A stretch of 64,000 bases of DNA from Bacillus sp. T3 (GTDB lineage: Bacteria; Bacillota; Bacilli; Bacillales; Cytobacillaceae), in contig NZ_CP137761.1 of the NCBI RefSeq assembly GCF_033449965.1, positions 3,782,001 through 3,846,000 of the forward strand. Direction: 5' to 3'. Shown here piece after piece: positions 36,074 through 45,574 of this stretch (its first letter is position 1; every line of letters starts with the position of its first letter). The notes under the pieces were generated by a model that had not been told where the DNA came from, ran no database searches, and saw only the letters and a list, made by a program, of their open reading frames with translations. A program made the translations under genes and the position numbers.

Positions 36074-36649
36074 TTGTCACAGCAAATTGAAATCGAATTC
36101 AAAAATCTTTTGACAGAGACTGAATACCATCATTTACAACAATATTTCAAAATTGAACCATCACAAATAAAAAAACAAATTAATCATTATTTTGATACAA
36201 AAGATTTTTTTCTAAAAACTAAGAGCTCTGCCCTCCGCATCCGTGAAAAAGGAAACAGATATGAACTCACTTTAAAGCAGCCAGCAGAAGTCGGTTTATT
36301 GGAAACCACTCAATCCCTTAAGATCTCTGAAGCACAGGAGATGTTTGACCATGCGCAACTCCCAGATGGTCCTGTTAAATCAATCCTTGATTTAACCGAT
36401 ATCAATGAACATCTGGAATACTTCGGTTCTTTAACAACCTATCGTTCAGAAATTGAGTATCAGGGCGGACTACTTGTGTTCGATCATAGCCTCTATCTTG
36501 ACGTGGAGGACTTTGAGGTAGAATATGAGGTAACAGTGGAGGATCGTGGCAAGCAAATTTTTAAACAATTATTAGAATCAATGAATATCCCGTTCAGGAA
36601 AACCGACAATAAAGTACGACGGTTTTATCAACGGAAATACGAACAATAA
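36074..36649 (+). CDS. yjbK: CYTH domain protein YjbK
   Basis: 191 aa from TTG at 36074 (MSQQIEIEFKNLLTETEYH), chosen for AAGGAAG six bases upstream. The EIEFK motif is the ExExK signature of CYTH triphosphate tunnel enzymes; further acidic and basic pairs (RIREKGNRYELTLKQP, DVEDFEVEYEV) line the tunnel. Family activities are triphosphatase or adenylate cyclase; a link to alarmone or nucleotide triphosphate turnover fits the divergent yjbM but is unproven. Confidence 0.88.
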   Translation: MSQQIEIEFKNLLTETEYHHLQQYFKIEPSQIKKQINHYFDTKDFFLKTKSSALRIREKGNRYELTLKQPAEVGLLETTQSLKISEAQEMFDHAQLPDGPVKSILDLTDINEHLEYFGSLTTYRSEIEYQGGLLVFDHSLYLDVEDFEVEYEVTVEDRGKQIFKQLLESMNIPFRKTDNKVRRFYQRKYEQ

Positions 36650-36903
36650 TCATAGCGAGAATGGGAAATCCCATTATGCTACGCAAGACCAGGTGCTTAA
36701 ATGTCAAAAAATTCTAAATTTCACTTTAAATTTACATTTCTCCCCTGTTTCCAGCCTGATTACTGGAAACTAGCTAGCTTTTTGTGTAAATTATAGTAGA
36801 TTGAACATCAGGACGCAGTAATGCAAATGCATTATGTTTGAGATATAAAATGTGCGTTGCTACAATATAGGAAATAAAAACTAGGTAAAGGAGCCCTGCT
36901 AAT

Positions 36904-37311
36904 ATGGTCGAAAAATATCCTACACCATTTGAGGCTATCGGTGAAGAAACATTACACCAATTGATTGACGCTTTCTATCGCCGGGTCGGAAAGCACCCGG
37001 AGTTGGCACCGATATTTCCTAATGACCTAACGGAAACAGCGAGAAAACAAAAGCAATTCCAAACTCAATATCTAGGTGGTCCCTCTATTTATACCGATGA
37101 GCACGGACATCCGATGATGCGCGCTCGCCATTTACCGTTTGAAATTACCCCAACACGAGCAAAGGCATGGCTCGCTTGTATGGCTGAAGCAATGGATGAA
37201 GTGGGCTTAGATGGACCAATTCGTCAGGAATATTATTCTCGGCTCGTGTTAACTGCACAACATATGATCAATACACCAGACTCTGATAGTACGAAAGGTG
37301 AAAAAATGTGA
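36904..37311 (+). CDS. yjbI: Truncated hemoglobin, group II (YjbI)
   Basis: 135 aa. Globin of the trHbO type: PTPFEAIGEETLHQLIDAFYRRV start, the distal region QKQFQTQYLGGP, the heme-ligand histidine in RARHLPFEITP, and the group-typical tryptophan in KAWLACMAEAMD. The strong AAAGGAG site is 11 nt upstream. It overlaps the yjbH start by 4 nt (ATGTGA), indicating translational coupling. Proposed to buffer oxidants for YjbH, as in B. subtilis and Staphylococcus context. The 254-nt gap before it shows no gene. Confidence 0.9.
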   Translation: MVEKYPTPFEAIGEETLHQLIDAFYRRVGKHPELAPIFPNDLTETARKQKQFQTQYLGGPSIYTDEHGHPMMRARHLPFEITPTRAKAWLACMAEAMDEVGLDGPIRQEYYSRLVLTAQHMINTPDSDSTKGEKM

Positions 37312-38189
37312 ACGAACAAGGTCCATTCCATAAAAAACACGTTTCTTCTCACTTTTGTTTAAATGGCGAGAAGAAGCCAATCGAGATCTATATGTTTGTT
37401 GACCCCCTAAGTCCCGAGTGCTGGGCCCTTGAGCCTATTACTAAAAAACTGCAAATTGAATACGGAAGATACTTCTCTATTAAGCATGTTTTAAGTGGTC
37501 GGTTAGCAACCTTAAATTTAGGGAAAAAGAGAAATAACCAAACAATAGCTGATCTTTGGGAAAAAACCGCGAGTCGGTCAGGAATGTCTTGTGACGGAAG
37601 TCTATGGCTTGAAAACCCCATTTCCTCACCCTACTTAACCTCTATCGCAATAAAAGCGGCAGAATTGCAAGGGCGGAAATATGGGATGCGATATTTACGA
37701 AAGATTCAAGAATTATTATTTTTAGAGAAACAAGACGTTTCCGACTTTTCGGTCCTGATCCAATGCGCCAATAGCGTAAAATTAGATGTAGACGAGTTTG
37801 TGAACGATATTCACTCCGATATTGCATCAAAAGCGTTTCAATGTGATTTAAAAATCATGGCGGAAATGGATGTTCAGGAAATCCCCACTCTCGTTTTCTT
37901 TAATGAAAACATCGAAGAAGAAGGCATCAAAATAACAGGCTATTACCCGTATGAAATTTATGTCCAAATTCTAGAAGAGATGCTTCAGCATAAACCTTTG
38001 CCAGCGGCCCCACCTTCCTTAGAAAGCTTCGTACGTTATTTTAAACTCGTTGCAGCAAAAGAAATTGCTGTCGTCTACAATATGACTTTATTAGAAGTCA
38101 ATCGAGAAATGAAAAAGATGCAGTTAAAGCAGATCGTTGAGCAAGTTCCAGCAAAATACGGAATTTTTTGGAGAGCAATTGAAGAATAA
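37308..38189 (+). CDS. yjbH: Spx adaptor YjbH (SpxH), DsbA-like fold
   Basis: 293 aa from GTG at 37308. Thioredoxin/DsbA-like N-terminal region EIYMFVDPLSPECWALEP, helical insertion (SRSGMSCDG, KAAELQGRK), then DVQEIPTLVFFNE. YjbH presents Spx to ClpXP for degradation. The active-site motif here is SPEC, whereas the B. subtilis protein has CPEC as I recall it, so a disulfide within the motif is not possible. The gene for the substrate Spx lies at 43361 in the same window. Confidence 0.9.
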   Translation: MNEQGPFHKKHVSSHFCLNGEKKPIEIYMFVDPLSPECWALEPITKKLQIEYGRYFSIKHVLSGRLATLNLGKKRNNQTIADLWEKTASRSGMSCDGSLWLENPISSPYLTSIAIKAAELQGRKYGMRYLRKIQELLFLEKQDVSDFSVLIQCANSVKLDVDEFVNDIHSDIASKAFQCDLKIMAEMDVQEIPTLVFFNENIEEEGIKITGYYPYEIYVQILEEMLQHKPLPAAPPSLESFVRYFKLVAAKEIAVVYNMTLLEVNREMKKMQLKQIVEQVPAKYGIFWRAIEE

Positions 38190-38240
38190 GGGAAAGTATT
38201 TTAGCTTTCTCTTTTTAAAAATTGGATTTTTAGGTAGAAA

Positions 38241-38274
38241 AAAACCTTGCAGTCTTGGGCTGCAAGGTTTTTTC
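38241..38274 (+). terminator. Terminator after yjbH
   Basis: AAAACCTTGCAG / CTGCAAGGTTTT, loop TCTTGGG, T tract. Confidence 0.85.
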
Positions 38275-38531
38275 TGTTATTTTACGAACAAAGGGGATGG
38301 GAGAAATTTTTCACGGTCAAACAAAGGGGTATATGTTTGCTTGTGATCAACTTCACGGTAAAAATATACCACGTTATTTACACTATCCGCAATAAGTCTG
38401 TGTTTCAATTCACAAGATTGTCAAAATGACCCTGCATATTTTCGACACATTTTGCAGAATGAGGTGGTGTTGCGTTGCATATAATTTCGAAGAAGCATGT
38501 TTTAACACTACTTTAAGTAGGTGAATCAAGA
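38275..38531. other. Gap between yjbH terminator and a small gene
   Basis: About 255 nt without a supported gene. A short palindrome-like TTTCGACACATTTTGC region and the GAGGTGGTG stretch near 38461 were examined, but no start with a useful frame follows. Confidence 0.4.
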
Positions 38532-38705
38532 TTGAAAAACTTTAAACTCCCTCTGCTAATTTTACTTTTCATCGTTGCATTTTGCTACAATTTATTAGGC
38601 CTGTTATACCTTGTGCCTATTTATATTACTTCGCCAATCCTGTTCATTGTCCTGTTTATTCTGCTAAGCAAACTCAATGATCGGAAAAAATTCAAAGGCT
38701 TTTAA
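38532..38705 (+). CDS. Small membrane protein, 57 aa
   Basis: Not recognised and easily missed. TTG start at 38532, preceded by TAGGTG. MKNFKLPLLILLFIVAFCYN, a turn, then LYLVPIYITSP and ILFIVLFILLSKL form two hydrophobic helices; the C-terminus is basic (NDRKKFKGF). Its TAA stop is the first codon of repeat family B copy 2. Similar in style to small two-helix membrane proteins in other bacilli; no function is claimed. Confidence 0.6.
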   Translation: MKNFKLPLLILLFIVAFCYNLLGLLYLVPIYITSPILFIVLFILLSKLNDRKKFKGF

Positions 38706-38832
38706 AGAAAACTCGCCGGTTGGCGAGCCTGTAAGGCGAAGACAGAGGCGTAGTTGCACTTATACTTTATTCCTAAAATTTTCACCTACGTCGCATAAGC
38801 AGCTCTGTTGAAAATTTATACTCTCTAAAGTG
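38703..38832 (+). repeat. Dispersed structured repeat, family B, copy 2
   Basis: Starts TAAAGAAAACTCG at the stop codon of the small gene. CTCGCC GGTT GGCGAG hairpin, then the shared GGCGAAGACAGAGGCGTAGT core, then AAAATTTTC and GAAAATTTATACT. The copy at 7639 has the same order. Confidence 0.7.
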
Positions 38833-38895
38833 AAAGAAAGGGATGAACGACTTCTTCAATCGCCATCCCTTTTCCGTACTCTTATTCTATCCGTT

Positions 38896-40720
38896 CTAGC
38901 GTTTCAACAATAAACTCTCCATTTCATTTAGCTTCTCCTCGAACACCTTACACGCATCGGCGATTGGCTGTTTGCTAGTCATATCGACACCCGCCTTCTT
39001 CAATACTTCAATTGGATAATCAGAGCTTCCTGATTTTAAGAAGTCGATATAGCGTTTTACAGCCGGCTCACCCTCATCAAGTATTTGTTTTGAGAGTGCC
39101 GTAGCGGCACTAAAGCCAGTTGCATATTGGTAAACATAATAATTGTAATAAAAATGTGGAATTCTTGCCCACTCTAAGCCGATTTCCTCATCAATGACCA
39201 TGGTATCTTCACCAAAATATTTTTTGTTTAAGGTGTAGTATTCCTTCGTTAATAAGTCGGCTGTTATCGGCTCCCCGTTTTGGGCCTTTTGGTGGATTAG
39301 ATGCTCAAATTCAGCGAACATTGTTTGGCGGAAAACAGTTCCTCTAAAGCCCTCTAAATAATGATTTAGCAGATATAAGCGTTTTTCTTCATCTTCAGTT
39401 GTTTTAATTAAATAATCATTTAACAATGCTTCGTTACATGTAGACGCAACCTCTGCGACAAAGATGGAATAACTTCCATACGGATAGGGTTGCGTTTTTC
39501 TAGTGTAATAGCTATGAACAGAGTGACCAAATTCATGAGCAAGTGTAAATAAATTATTAACGTTGTCCTGCCAGTTCATTAAAATATACGGATTTGTTCC
39601 ATAAGTGCCAGAGGAATAGGCGCCACTGCGCTTGCCAATATTTTCATGAACATCGACCCAACGGTTGTCGAAGCCCTCTTTTAATACATTCAAATAATCC
39701 TCACCTAATGGCGCCAAGCCCTTTAAAATCAGTTCCTTTGCCTCATTATAGGGGATTTCCATTTTTACATTTTTCACTAATGGTGTAAAAAGGTCATACA
39801 TATGCAATTCCTCTACACCCAATACTTCCTTGCGGAGCTTAATGTATCGGTGTAACAACGGGAGATGCTCAGTGATTGTTTCCACTAAATTCTCGTAAAC
39901 TGATTCCTGGAATGTTATTGCCTGCTAATGCTGCATGACGAGCCGATGTATATTTTCGGACACGGGCATTAAAATTATCATTTTTAACGTTTCCAGCTAG
40001 TGTACTAGCGAACGTGTTTTGGAATTTTCCATATGTGCTGTAGACTGATTTAAAGGCATCCTCGCGAACCCGTCTGTCTCCACTTTCTAAAAAGCGAATA
40101 TAGCGACCATGGGTTACTTCTACTTCTTCACCATTTTCATCTTTAATATTGGGGAATTTAAGATCCGCATTATTTAAAATGCCAAACGTGGTGCTAGACG
40201 CATTTAAAACCTCACCCGCTTCTGCCAACAATGCCTCCTGTTCAGCAGAAAGAACATGTGGACGCTGCAAATTTATTTCAGCTAAAGCATGCTCATACAG
40301 CTTCAATTCAGGCTTCTCTGCTAAAAAGCCATTTACCTTATCTTCAGGGATCGATAAGATTTCTGGAACGATATAGGCAAGTGCACTCCCTGCTTGAGAA
40401 TACAAATTTTTTATGCGGTCATCGAGTCCTTGATAGTAAGAGTTTGTTGTATCTTGATCATAGCGCATATGGGCATATGTGTATAATTTGCTTAAACGCT
40501 CCAAAAGACCATCCTGTAAGGACAATGCCTTGTATAGCGTGTCAGAACTTTCATGAAGCTTCCCAACAAATTCCTTCACACCTGGAATAAGGTTCTTAAC
40601 CTCATCAAACTCCTTGTCCCATTCTTCGTCAGAAGCAAAGATCTCTTCTAGTCGCCATGTATCTTCAACCGGGATGTCTTTACGTGCTGGTAGTCCTTTT
40701 GTTTTTGTGTCTTGTTCCAT
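38896..40720 (-). CDS. pepF: Oligoendopeptidase F (frameshifted)
   Basis: 607 aa after repair. ATG at 40720 (MEQDTKTKGLPARKDIP) follows GGAGGT. M3 family zinc peptidase: LAHEFGHSVHSYY carries HExxH, and AEVASTCNEALL has the third ligand glutamate; DNRW and YYNYYVYQYATGFSAA are typical. It cleaves small peptides in the cytosol. The frame breaks at 39906-39910 (CCWGG); CCGG gives NNIPESVYENLVETITEH and joins the two parts. Adjacent to coiA and the opp genes as in B. subtilis. Confidence 0.9.
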
Positions 40721-40834
40721 TAGATTACCTCCATTCACCATTTCGTCTTCCGAATTGCCTTACCCTTCTTATTCGATTTCCTTTTTTGTTTTCCTTCTAG
40801 CCACAAGAAATACTCGTATTTATTGTATGTTTTT

Positions 40835-42046
40835 TCAAGGAAAATCATTATCAGAATGCAAAAAATGGAGTGTGGATTTGTTTTGTTGGAAGAAACTCTG
40901 TTCTCTTTGCGTCTGCTCCATCATATTTGTAGCGACTTCAAGCCTCCGATTCACAAGAAAAGTAGTCGGATTCATCTCTGTTAAATAGCCACAATCCTTT
41001 AATACACATAAATATTCACGCACAGCATTCAATCCATCCCCCACTATTAATGGCAGTTTTCTAATCGATATCTGTTTTTTCCATACTCTCCTGTTAAAGG
41101 CTTGCTCAATAAATGCATAGGAAATCAATTCACCCGGTTTACGACGCAGAAAGCAATCCAAGTAAAGATAGCCTTGCCAAATCGCTGGAGGTGTCCTAAT
41201 AAAGAGGCTATTTGCTAAAGGAAGGCCAACTTCAGGGGGCAAATAAGAAAGATGCAGATGTCTGTAATAGAGCTCTTTTAAAAATGGATCATGATAGTTT
41301 TTTGGGGTTAGAGAATAATTTTGCTTAAAGCGCGAGATTTCTCTATGCCATGTATCAATTGATGGAGATTGAATCGAATGTGGGTTTATAAGATCTAGTA
41401 GAATGAGGCTTTGAAGCGGTCTAACTGTGAATGAGGCCATTGCTTTCCGGGTGCTAATCGGATATATTTTTTGCATTAAGATGAATTGGTTCGAATGTGG
41501 GCAATAGTAGAATAAATTTGAGTGGTTGTTAGGAGAGCGAATACAAAGAAATTGAAAGTCAGAAAGGTTAACCAGCCGAGAGCTTTTACGAGAAAAGAAT
41601 TCTCCTCCTAAAATCCAAATCGGCGTGTACTGGTGTTCAAGATAATTCTTTGTTCTGTTCATAAATACTTCATCAGGAATAACAGAGCATTGGTACTCGA
41701 TCACATATCGTCTGTTTTCGAAAGTAAAGCGTATATCGGGTCTTTGCCGAATGTCTCTATCAAAGTATTCAAGTTCAGGCTCTAAGCCTTGCATCTTTAA
41801 CCATAAATACAGCTTTTGTTTACCTGATAGATGATAGGCTGTTTCATTTTCGTATTGCTCACAACAACTGCTCCCACTTTTATGGGCAAAATGAGTGATT
41901 TTCTTTGTGCCTATTTTTAAGACGAGCTTTTCCTTACAGTTTGGACAATAAAACGTTTCTTTCTCCCGTAAAGCTTTAAATGGTGCGTTTAATGGAAAAT
42001 CTGCTAAGCAAATAAGACGGCCATCTTCTTTAAGTGCAGTCAGCAA
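40835..42046 (-). CDS. coiA: Competence protein CoiA-like nuclease
   Basis: 403 aa. N-terminal zinc-ribbon-like YCPNCKEKLVLKIG and THFAHKSGSSCC; then the PD-(D/E)xK-type nuclease region PDIRFTFENRRYVIEYQCS (residues about 115-133). CoiA acts with competence-induced DNA uptake and recombination in streptococci; in bacilli (YjbF) it is a conserved neighbour of mecA. GGAGGACGA precedes the ATG. Between it and mecA lies a full dispersed repeat. Confidence 0.88.
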   Translation of the reverse strand: MLTALKEDGRLICLADFPLNAPFKALREKETFYCPNCKEKLVLKIGTKKITHFAHKSGSSCCEQYENETAYHLSGKQKLYLWLKMQGLEPELEYFDRDIRQRPDIRFTFENRRYVIEYQCSVIPDEVFMNRTKNYLEHQYTPIWILGGEFFSRKSSRLVNLSDFQFLCIRSPNNHSNLFYYCPHSNQFILMQKIYPISTRKAMASFTVRPLQSLILLDLINPHSIQSPSIDTWHREISRFKQNYSLTPKNYHDPFLKELYYRHLHLSYLPPEVGLPLANSLFIRTPPAIWQGYLYLDCFLRRKPGELISYAFIEQAFNRRVWKKQISIRKLPLIVGDGLNAVREYLCVLKDCGYLTEMNPTTFLVNRRLEVATNMMEQTQREQSFFQQNKSTLHFLHSDNDFP

Positions 42047-42108
42047 TGGGTCGTCCTCCTTTCGTAAAGATTTATTTCGACAGCATCAAACAAAACTCCT
42101 TTTTCAAT

Positions 42109-42293
42109 GGCTGCGTAAAATTAGAGTGTTGATTTCCGCTCCAGGTGCTTCGCTTTCCGCGGGGCGGGCGGTGAGCCTCCTCGTCGCTAACGCTCCTGCG
42201 GGGTCTCACCTGTCCCGCTGCTCCCGCAGGAGTCTTCGCACCTTCCACTCCAATCAACCTGTACCACAAACAACAATGAGCTTTAACACAGCC
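42109..42293. repeat. Dispersed palindromic repeat, family A long form, copy 2
   Basis: 185 nt, from GGCTGCGTAAAA to TTTAACACAGCC; reverse orientation to copy 1 and the same length. The core contains CCGCGGGGCGGGCGG and CTCCTGCGGG / CCCGCAGGAG. Confidence 0.85.
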
Positions 42294-42306
42294 TTTTCAA
42301 TAAAAA

Positions 42307-42335
42307 AACCGATTTCATGATTTCTGAAATCGGTT
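42307..42335 (-). terminator. Terminator after mecA
   Basis: AACCGATTTCA / TGAAATCGGTT with TTTTTTA on the minus strand. Confidence 0.8.
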
Positions 42336-42341
42336 CTTTAT

Positions 42342-43013
42342 TTAGGTAAAGTGCTTTCGTAATGTTTGGAATACATTCTCTCCAATAATAAGATTACCGT
42401 ATTCTTCAACACGATGAATCGTTAAGGCCGACTCGTGTGAATATTCTAGAAGGATACTTAGGAAATCATCAATTTCCTCTTCTTCAAACTCTTCTTCTGG
42501 AAATTCAACAAACAAGTAATATTTATTTTCAAAAGAATAAAGCTTTGTTAGTAAACTATCTAACCCAGGTCGTTTGGATAGCGCTATGCAATCCTCGAAA
42601 TCAGCGAAAGCTAATAAAAACTCTAGATTATCTTCCACCAGTTCAATTTGGTCTTGTTCGTTACGTGGATTAAAATGGTGATCAAGCATTTCCTCGATGC
42701 GTTCATCAACAGGGAAGTCCTTGGTTTTCTCATCAGGAACAGGCAATTCAAATTTTTGTCCATCCTTAGAAAGCTGAGCCTTTGTCACTAAAACCTCAAG
42801 CCCTTTTTCTAATGCTTGCACCTGAATCCACAGCGGACCTTCGACACTAAATTCTTCTTCCTGATGAACCTCATCCATCATTTCCCAGAAAAGTTCTTCA
42901 CTTCGCTCACGATTATACCAAATTTCTTCACGATCGAAGCCTCTTTCCTCTATATCACCATAAGAAATATAAAATTTAACAGTATGCTCGTTTATACGTT
43001 CAATTTCCATCAT
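42342..43013 (-). CDS. mecA: Adaptor protein MecA
   Basis: 223 aa; two adjacent ATG codons (43013 and 43010), the first better spaced from GGGAGAG. The N-terminal target-binding domain is near that of B. subtilis MecA (MEIERINEHTVKFYISYGD, FDREEIWYNRERSEELFWE), the middle linker is acidic, and the C-terminal ClpC-binding domain has TKLYSFENKYYLFVEF and SALTIHRVEEYG. It delivers ComK and other clients to ClpCP. The 347-nt gap to spx (43014-43360) has no gene; yjbE, present there in B. subtilis, is absent. Confidence 0.95.
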   Translation of the reverse strand: MMEIERINEHTVKFYISYGDIEERGFDREEIWYNRERSEELFWEMMDEVHQEEEFSVEGPLWIQVQALEKGLEVLVTKAQLSKDGQKFELPVPDEKTKDFPVDERIEEMLDHHFNPRNEQDQIELVEDNLEFLLAFADFEDCIALSKRPGLDSLLTKLYSFENKYYLFVEFPEEEFEEEEIDDFLSILLEYSHESALTIHRVEEYGNLIIGENVFQTLRKHFT

Positions 43014-43332
43014 AACAACTCTCCCTTCTTATAAAGGAATGAAGGGAATCAATACCCCCATAAAACGATTACGCACCATTCCCCCCTTTTTACTAAAGGT
43101 GATACAACAATCGTTTATTATCGAACTAATGATTCTACCTTGTACTTATATTTTATGATAAAAACAAAAATTAGGGAAACAAAAACTAACGCTTCTGAAA
43201 AACCATTATTAGCCTATTTTCCTAGGGATATTCCTTATATAGTAACAAAAAAATATCGTAATCACAATTGATAAACACTTACGTAAAAAAATATTCTCGG
43301 TAATTGTATAAACTTTTTGAAAAGATGACAAA

Positions 43333-43357
43333 AGAGGCTAACAATGTCAGCCTCTTC
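43333..43357 (-). terminator. Terminator after spx
   Basis: AAGAGGCT / AGCCTCTT stem, TTTTGTC tail on the minus strand. Confidence 0.75.
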
Positions 43358-43360
43358 TCA

Positions 43361-43756
43361 CTAATTTACAAGACGTTGTGCCTCACGTAATTGGAATGTC
43401 CGAACTTTTCTTGGTAGGAAGCGTCGAATTTCATCTTCGTTATAACCAACTTGAAGGCGCTTCTCATCGATAATAATTGGACGGCGCAATAGCCCAGGGT
43501 TCTCTTTAATTAATTCAAACAAGTCCTGTAATGGCATATTTTCAACATTTACATTAAGCTTTTGAAATGTTTTTGATCTTGTCGAGATAATTTCATCTGT
43601 ACCATCCTCAGTCATCCGTAGGATTTCCTTAATCTCATCGATTGACAAAGGTTCTGAAAAGATATTTCTTTCCCTGTAAGGGATTTCGTGTTCTTCTAAC
43701 CATGCTTTTGCTTTTCTACATGATGTACAACTTGGTGAAGTGTATAATGTAACCAT
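43361..43756 (-). CDS. spx: Redox-responsive global regulator Spx
   Basis: 131 aa, as in B. subtilis. ArsC-like thioredoxin fold with the CTSC redox switch at residues 10-13, the RPI motif (LLRRPIIIDEKRLQVGYNEDEIR) and a C-terminal tail that YjbH recognises. Spx binds the RNA polymerase alpha C-terminal domain and redirects transcription in thiol stress. AAAGGGAG precedes the ATG. Confidence 0.95.
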   Translation of the reverse strand: MVTLYTSPSCTSCRKAKAWLEEHEIPYRERNIFSEPLSIDEIKEILRMTEDGTDEIISTRSKTFQKLNVNVENMPLQDLFELIKENPGLLRRPIIIDEKRLQVGYNEDEIRRFLPRKVRTFQLREAQRLVN

Positions 43757-44382
43757 ACAAATTCACACTCCCTTTACTAGACATATATTTATATTCCTAT
43801 TTGTAAGTTTTTAATAATTTATATCGAATCCCAAATAAAAATTAATTTAAATAAGAAATTTATATTTCAAATTATACACCAATCACCTCGAAATTGATAC
43901 CCCTTTTTAGAAATTCCTTGCTGAGTACCCGGATAAATGTTTTCAATAGTAAATACGTAATATTCACTAAAAAGTTTCACTCTTTTCCACTTTTTTTTAA
44001 AATTAAAATGATATTTGTCATAGACTCTTTCTCTGTTTTTCCGAGTTATTTCGACATATTTTTATTATTGGTAATAATTTCTCTTATTGAGTCCTCCAAT
44101 AATTGGCTCAAATACCCTATTTTATTCTCAATTAGCAAAAATCACTGAAAATGAAACAACAATTTTTCCTTAATTTAGGGCTGTTTTAATTGTCTGTTGA
44201 TTTCAACGCAGCTACTCCAATCAATACATTACTCATAAATCAACATCGCTTATTAACATAATCTAATAAAAATAATAATGTTTTGCGCTTTCTTTCTTTT
44301 CTCACTTATTTTAAAATAATGTAAAGGGGTAATTTGTTATCATCACGACTAAACTTAACATATGAAAAAATGGGGGTTTATC
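43757..44382. other. 626-nt gap upstream of spx
   Basis: AT-rich. It contains the spx promoter region and a decayed short-form family A repeat (44179-44263). No gene with a ribosome binding site was found; the yjbC/yjbB genes of B. subtilis are missing here. Confidence 0.5.
44179..44263. repeat. Dispersed repeat family A, short form, decayed copy
   Basis: About 85 nt: GGCTGTTTTAATTGTCTGTTGATTT at the left (first 13 bases GGCTGTTTTAATT), CTACTCCAATCAAT at the centre and ATTAACATAATC at the right, aligning with the 88-nt copies. Confidence 0.55.
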
Positions 44383-44568
44383 ATGGTAGAATACATAATA
44401 GATTTCGCAACCGTTTCCTTACTGATCATTGGTATTACAGCAATGATGGGAGCCTTGACAAATGGGATAGGCGCGGGTCTGTTCGGTGGCAAGAAAAGAT
44501 CAGAATTCGTTGATCAATCAGCAAAAGTTCAAGTCGGCTGGAAGCAGGTCGGAGGAAAAAGTAAATAA
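44383..44568 (+). CDS. Small membrane-anchored protein, 61 aa
   Basis: Not recognised. The start ATG at 44383 (MVEYIIDFATVSLLIIGITA) is chosen because TGGGGG is six bases upstream; an in-frame ATG at 44362 would have the site inside the gene. One hydrophobic helix, a Gly-rich turn (GIGAGLFGGKKR), then a soluble tail. A terminator follows directly. Confidence 0.55.
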   Translation: MVEYIIDFATVSLLIIGITAMMGALTNGIGAGLFGGKKRSEFVDQSAKVQVGWKQVGGKSK

Positions 44569-44605
44569 AGAGGTAGGTATCTACTAACTTCATAAGTTAT
44601 AAAAA

Positions 44606-44635
44606 AACGATCTCAGGTAATGAGATCGTTTTTAT
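44606..44635. terminator. Bidirectional terminator between the 61-aa gene and oppF
   Basis: AACGATCTCA / TGAGATCGTT, loop GGTAA, A and T tracts on the two sides; one base overlaps the oppF stop. Confidence 0.85.
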
Positions 44636-45570
44636 TATTCCTTGTAGTTTGCTTGATATTTAACAAATTCTTGTTCCGAACAGTATACAAAATGACCAGG
44701 ACGTACCTCGCGCATTTCTACTTTTTCATTTTCACCATAATTATGAACCTTGACATCATAGGAATGTCTGCGACGAGTTTGTTCCGTTTCCGGATCCGGT
44801 AATGGAATCGCTGATAGTAATGATTGTGTATATGGATGAAGCGGATTTTTGTAGAGAACATCTGCCGGAGCTAATTCCACTAGTTTTCCGAAATACATAA
44901 CCCCGATGCGATCACTGATGTATTTTACCATTGAAAGATCATGAGCAATAAACAAATAAGTCAATCCCTTTTCCCGTTGAAGCTTTTTCATTAGGTTGAC
45001 TACTTGCGCTTGAATCGATACATCCAATGCCGAAATAGGCTCGTCGGCAATGATAAATTCCGGCTGGACAGCAAGTGCTCTCGCTATTCCGATTCGCTGT
45101 CTTTGTCCACCAGAGAATTCATGTGGATAGCGGTTTGCATGTTCCTTATTTAATCCAACAGTTTCCAACAGCTCATAAACTCGCGCCATTCGTTCCTGCT
45201 TGCTGTTTGCTAAACCATGAATATCTATCCCCTCAGCGATGATATCAGTCACGGTCATCCGTGGGTTAAGGGATGCATACGGATCCTGGAAAATCATTTG
45301 CATTTTTCGATTAAAAATTTTCAATTCTTTCTTTGATTTTTTCCCATGAACATCTTGTCCATTAAATAAAACCTGGCCATCTGTTGCATTGTATAAACGG
45401 ATGATTGAGCGTCCAGTTGTAGATTTTCCACAGCCTGATTCCCCAACAAGACCCAAAGTTTCCCCTTTATAAATATCAAAAGAAACATCATCAACCGCTT
45501 TTACCATATTTGGTTTTCCTATATTAAAGTATTGCTTAAGATTTTTGATTTCAACTAATTTTTCTGACAT
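44635..45570 (-). CDS. oppF: Oligopeptide ABC transporter ATP-binding protein OppF
   Basis: 311 aa from ATG at 45570 (MSEKLVEIKNLKQYF), behind GGAGGGG, 4 nt after the oppD stop. Walker A GESGCGKST, signature EFSGGQRQRIGIARAL, Walker B FIIADEPISALD, and the Opp/Dpp C-terminal extension (LYKNPLHPYTQSLLSAIPLPDP). Energises peptide import with OppD. Confidence 0.93.
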   Translation of the reverse strand: MSEKLVEIKNLKQYFNIGKPNMVKAVDDVSFDIYKGETLGLVGESGCGKSTTGRSIIRLYNATDGQVLFNGQDVHGKKSKKELKIFNRKMQMIFQDPYASLNPRMTVTDIIAEGIDIHGLANSKQERMARVYELLETVGLNKEHANRYPHEFSGGQRQRIGIARALAVQPEFIIADEPISALDVSIQAQVVNLMKKLQREKGLTYLFIAHDLSMVKYISDRIGVMYFGKLVELAPADVLYKNPLHPYTQSLLSAIPLPDPETEQTRRRHSYDVKVHNYGENEKVEMREVRPGHFVYCSEQEFVKYQANYKE

Positions 45571-45574
45571 TTTA

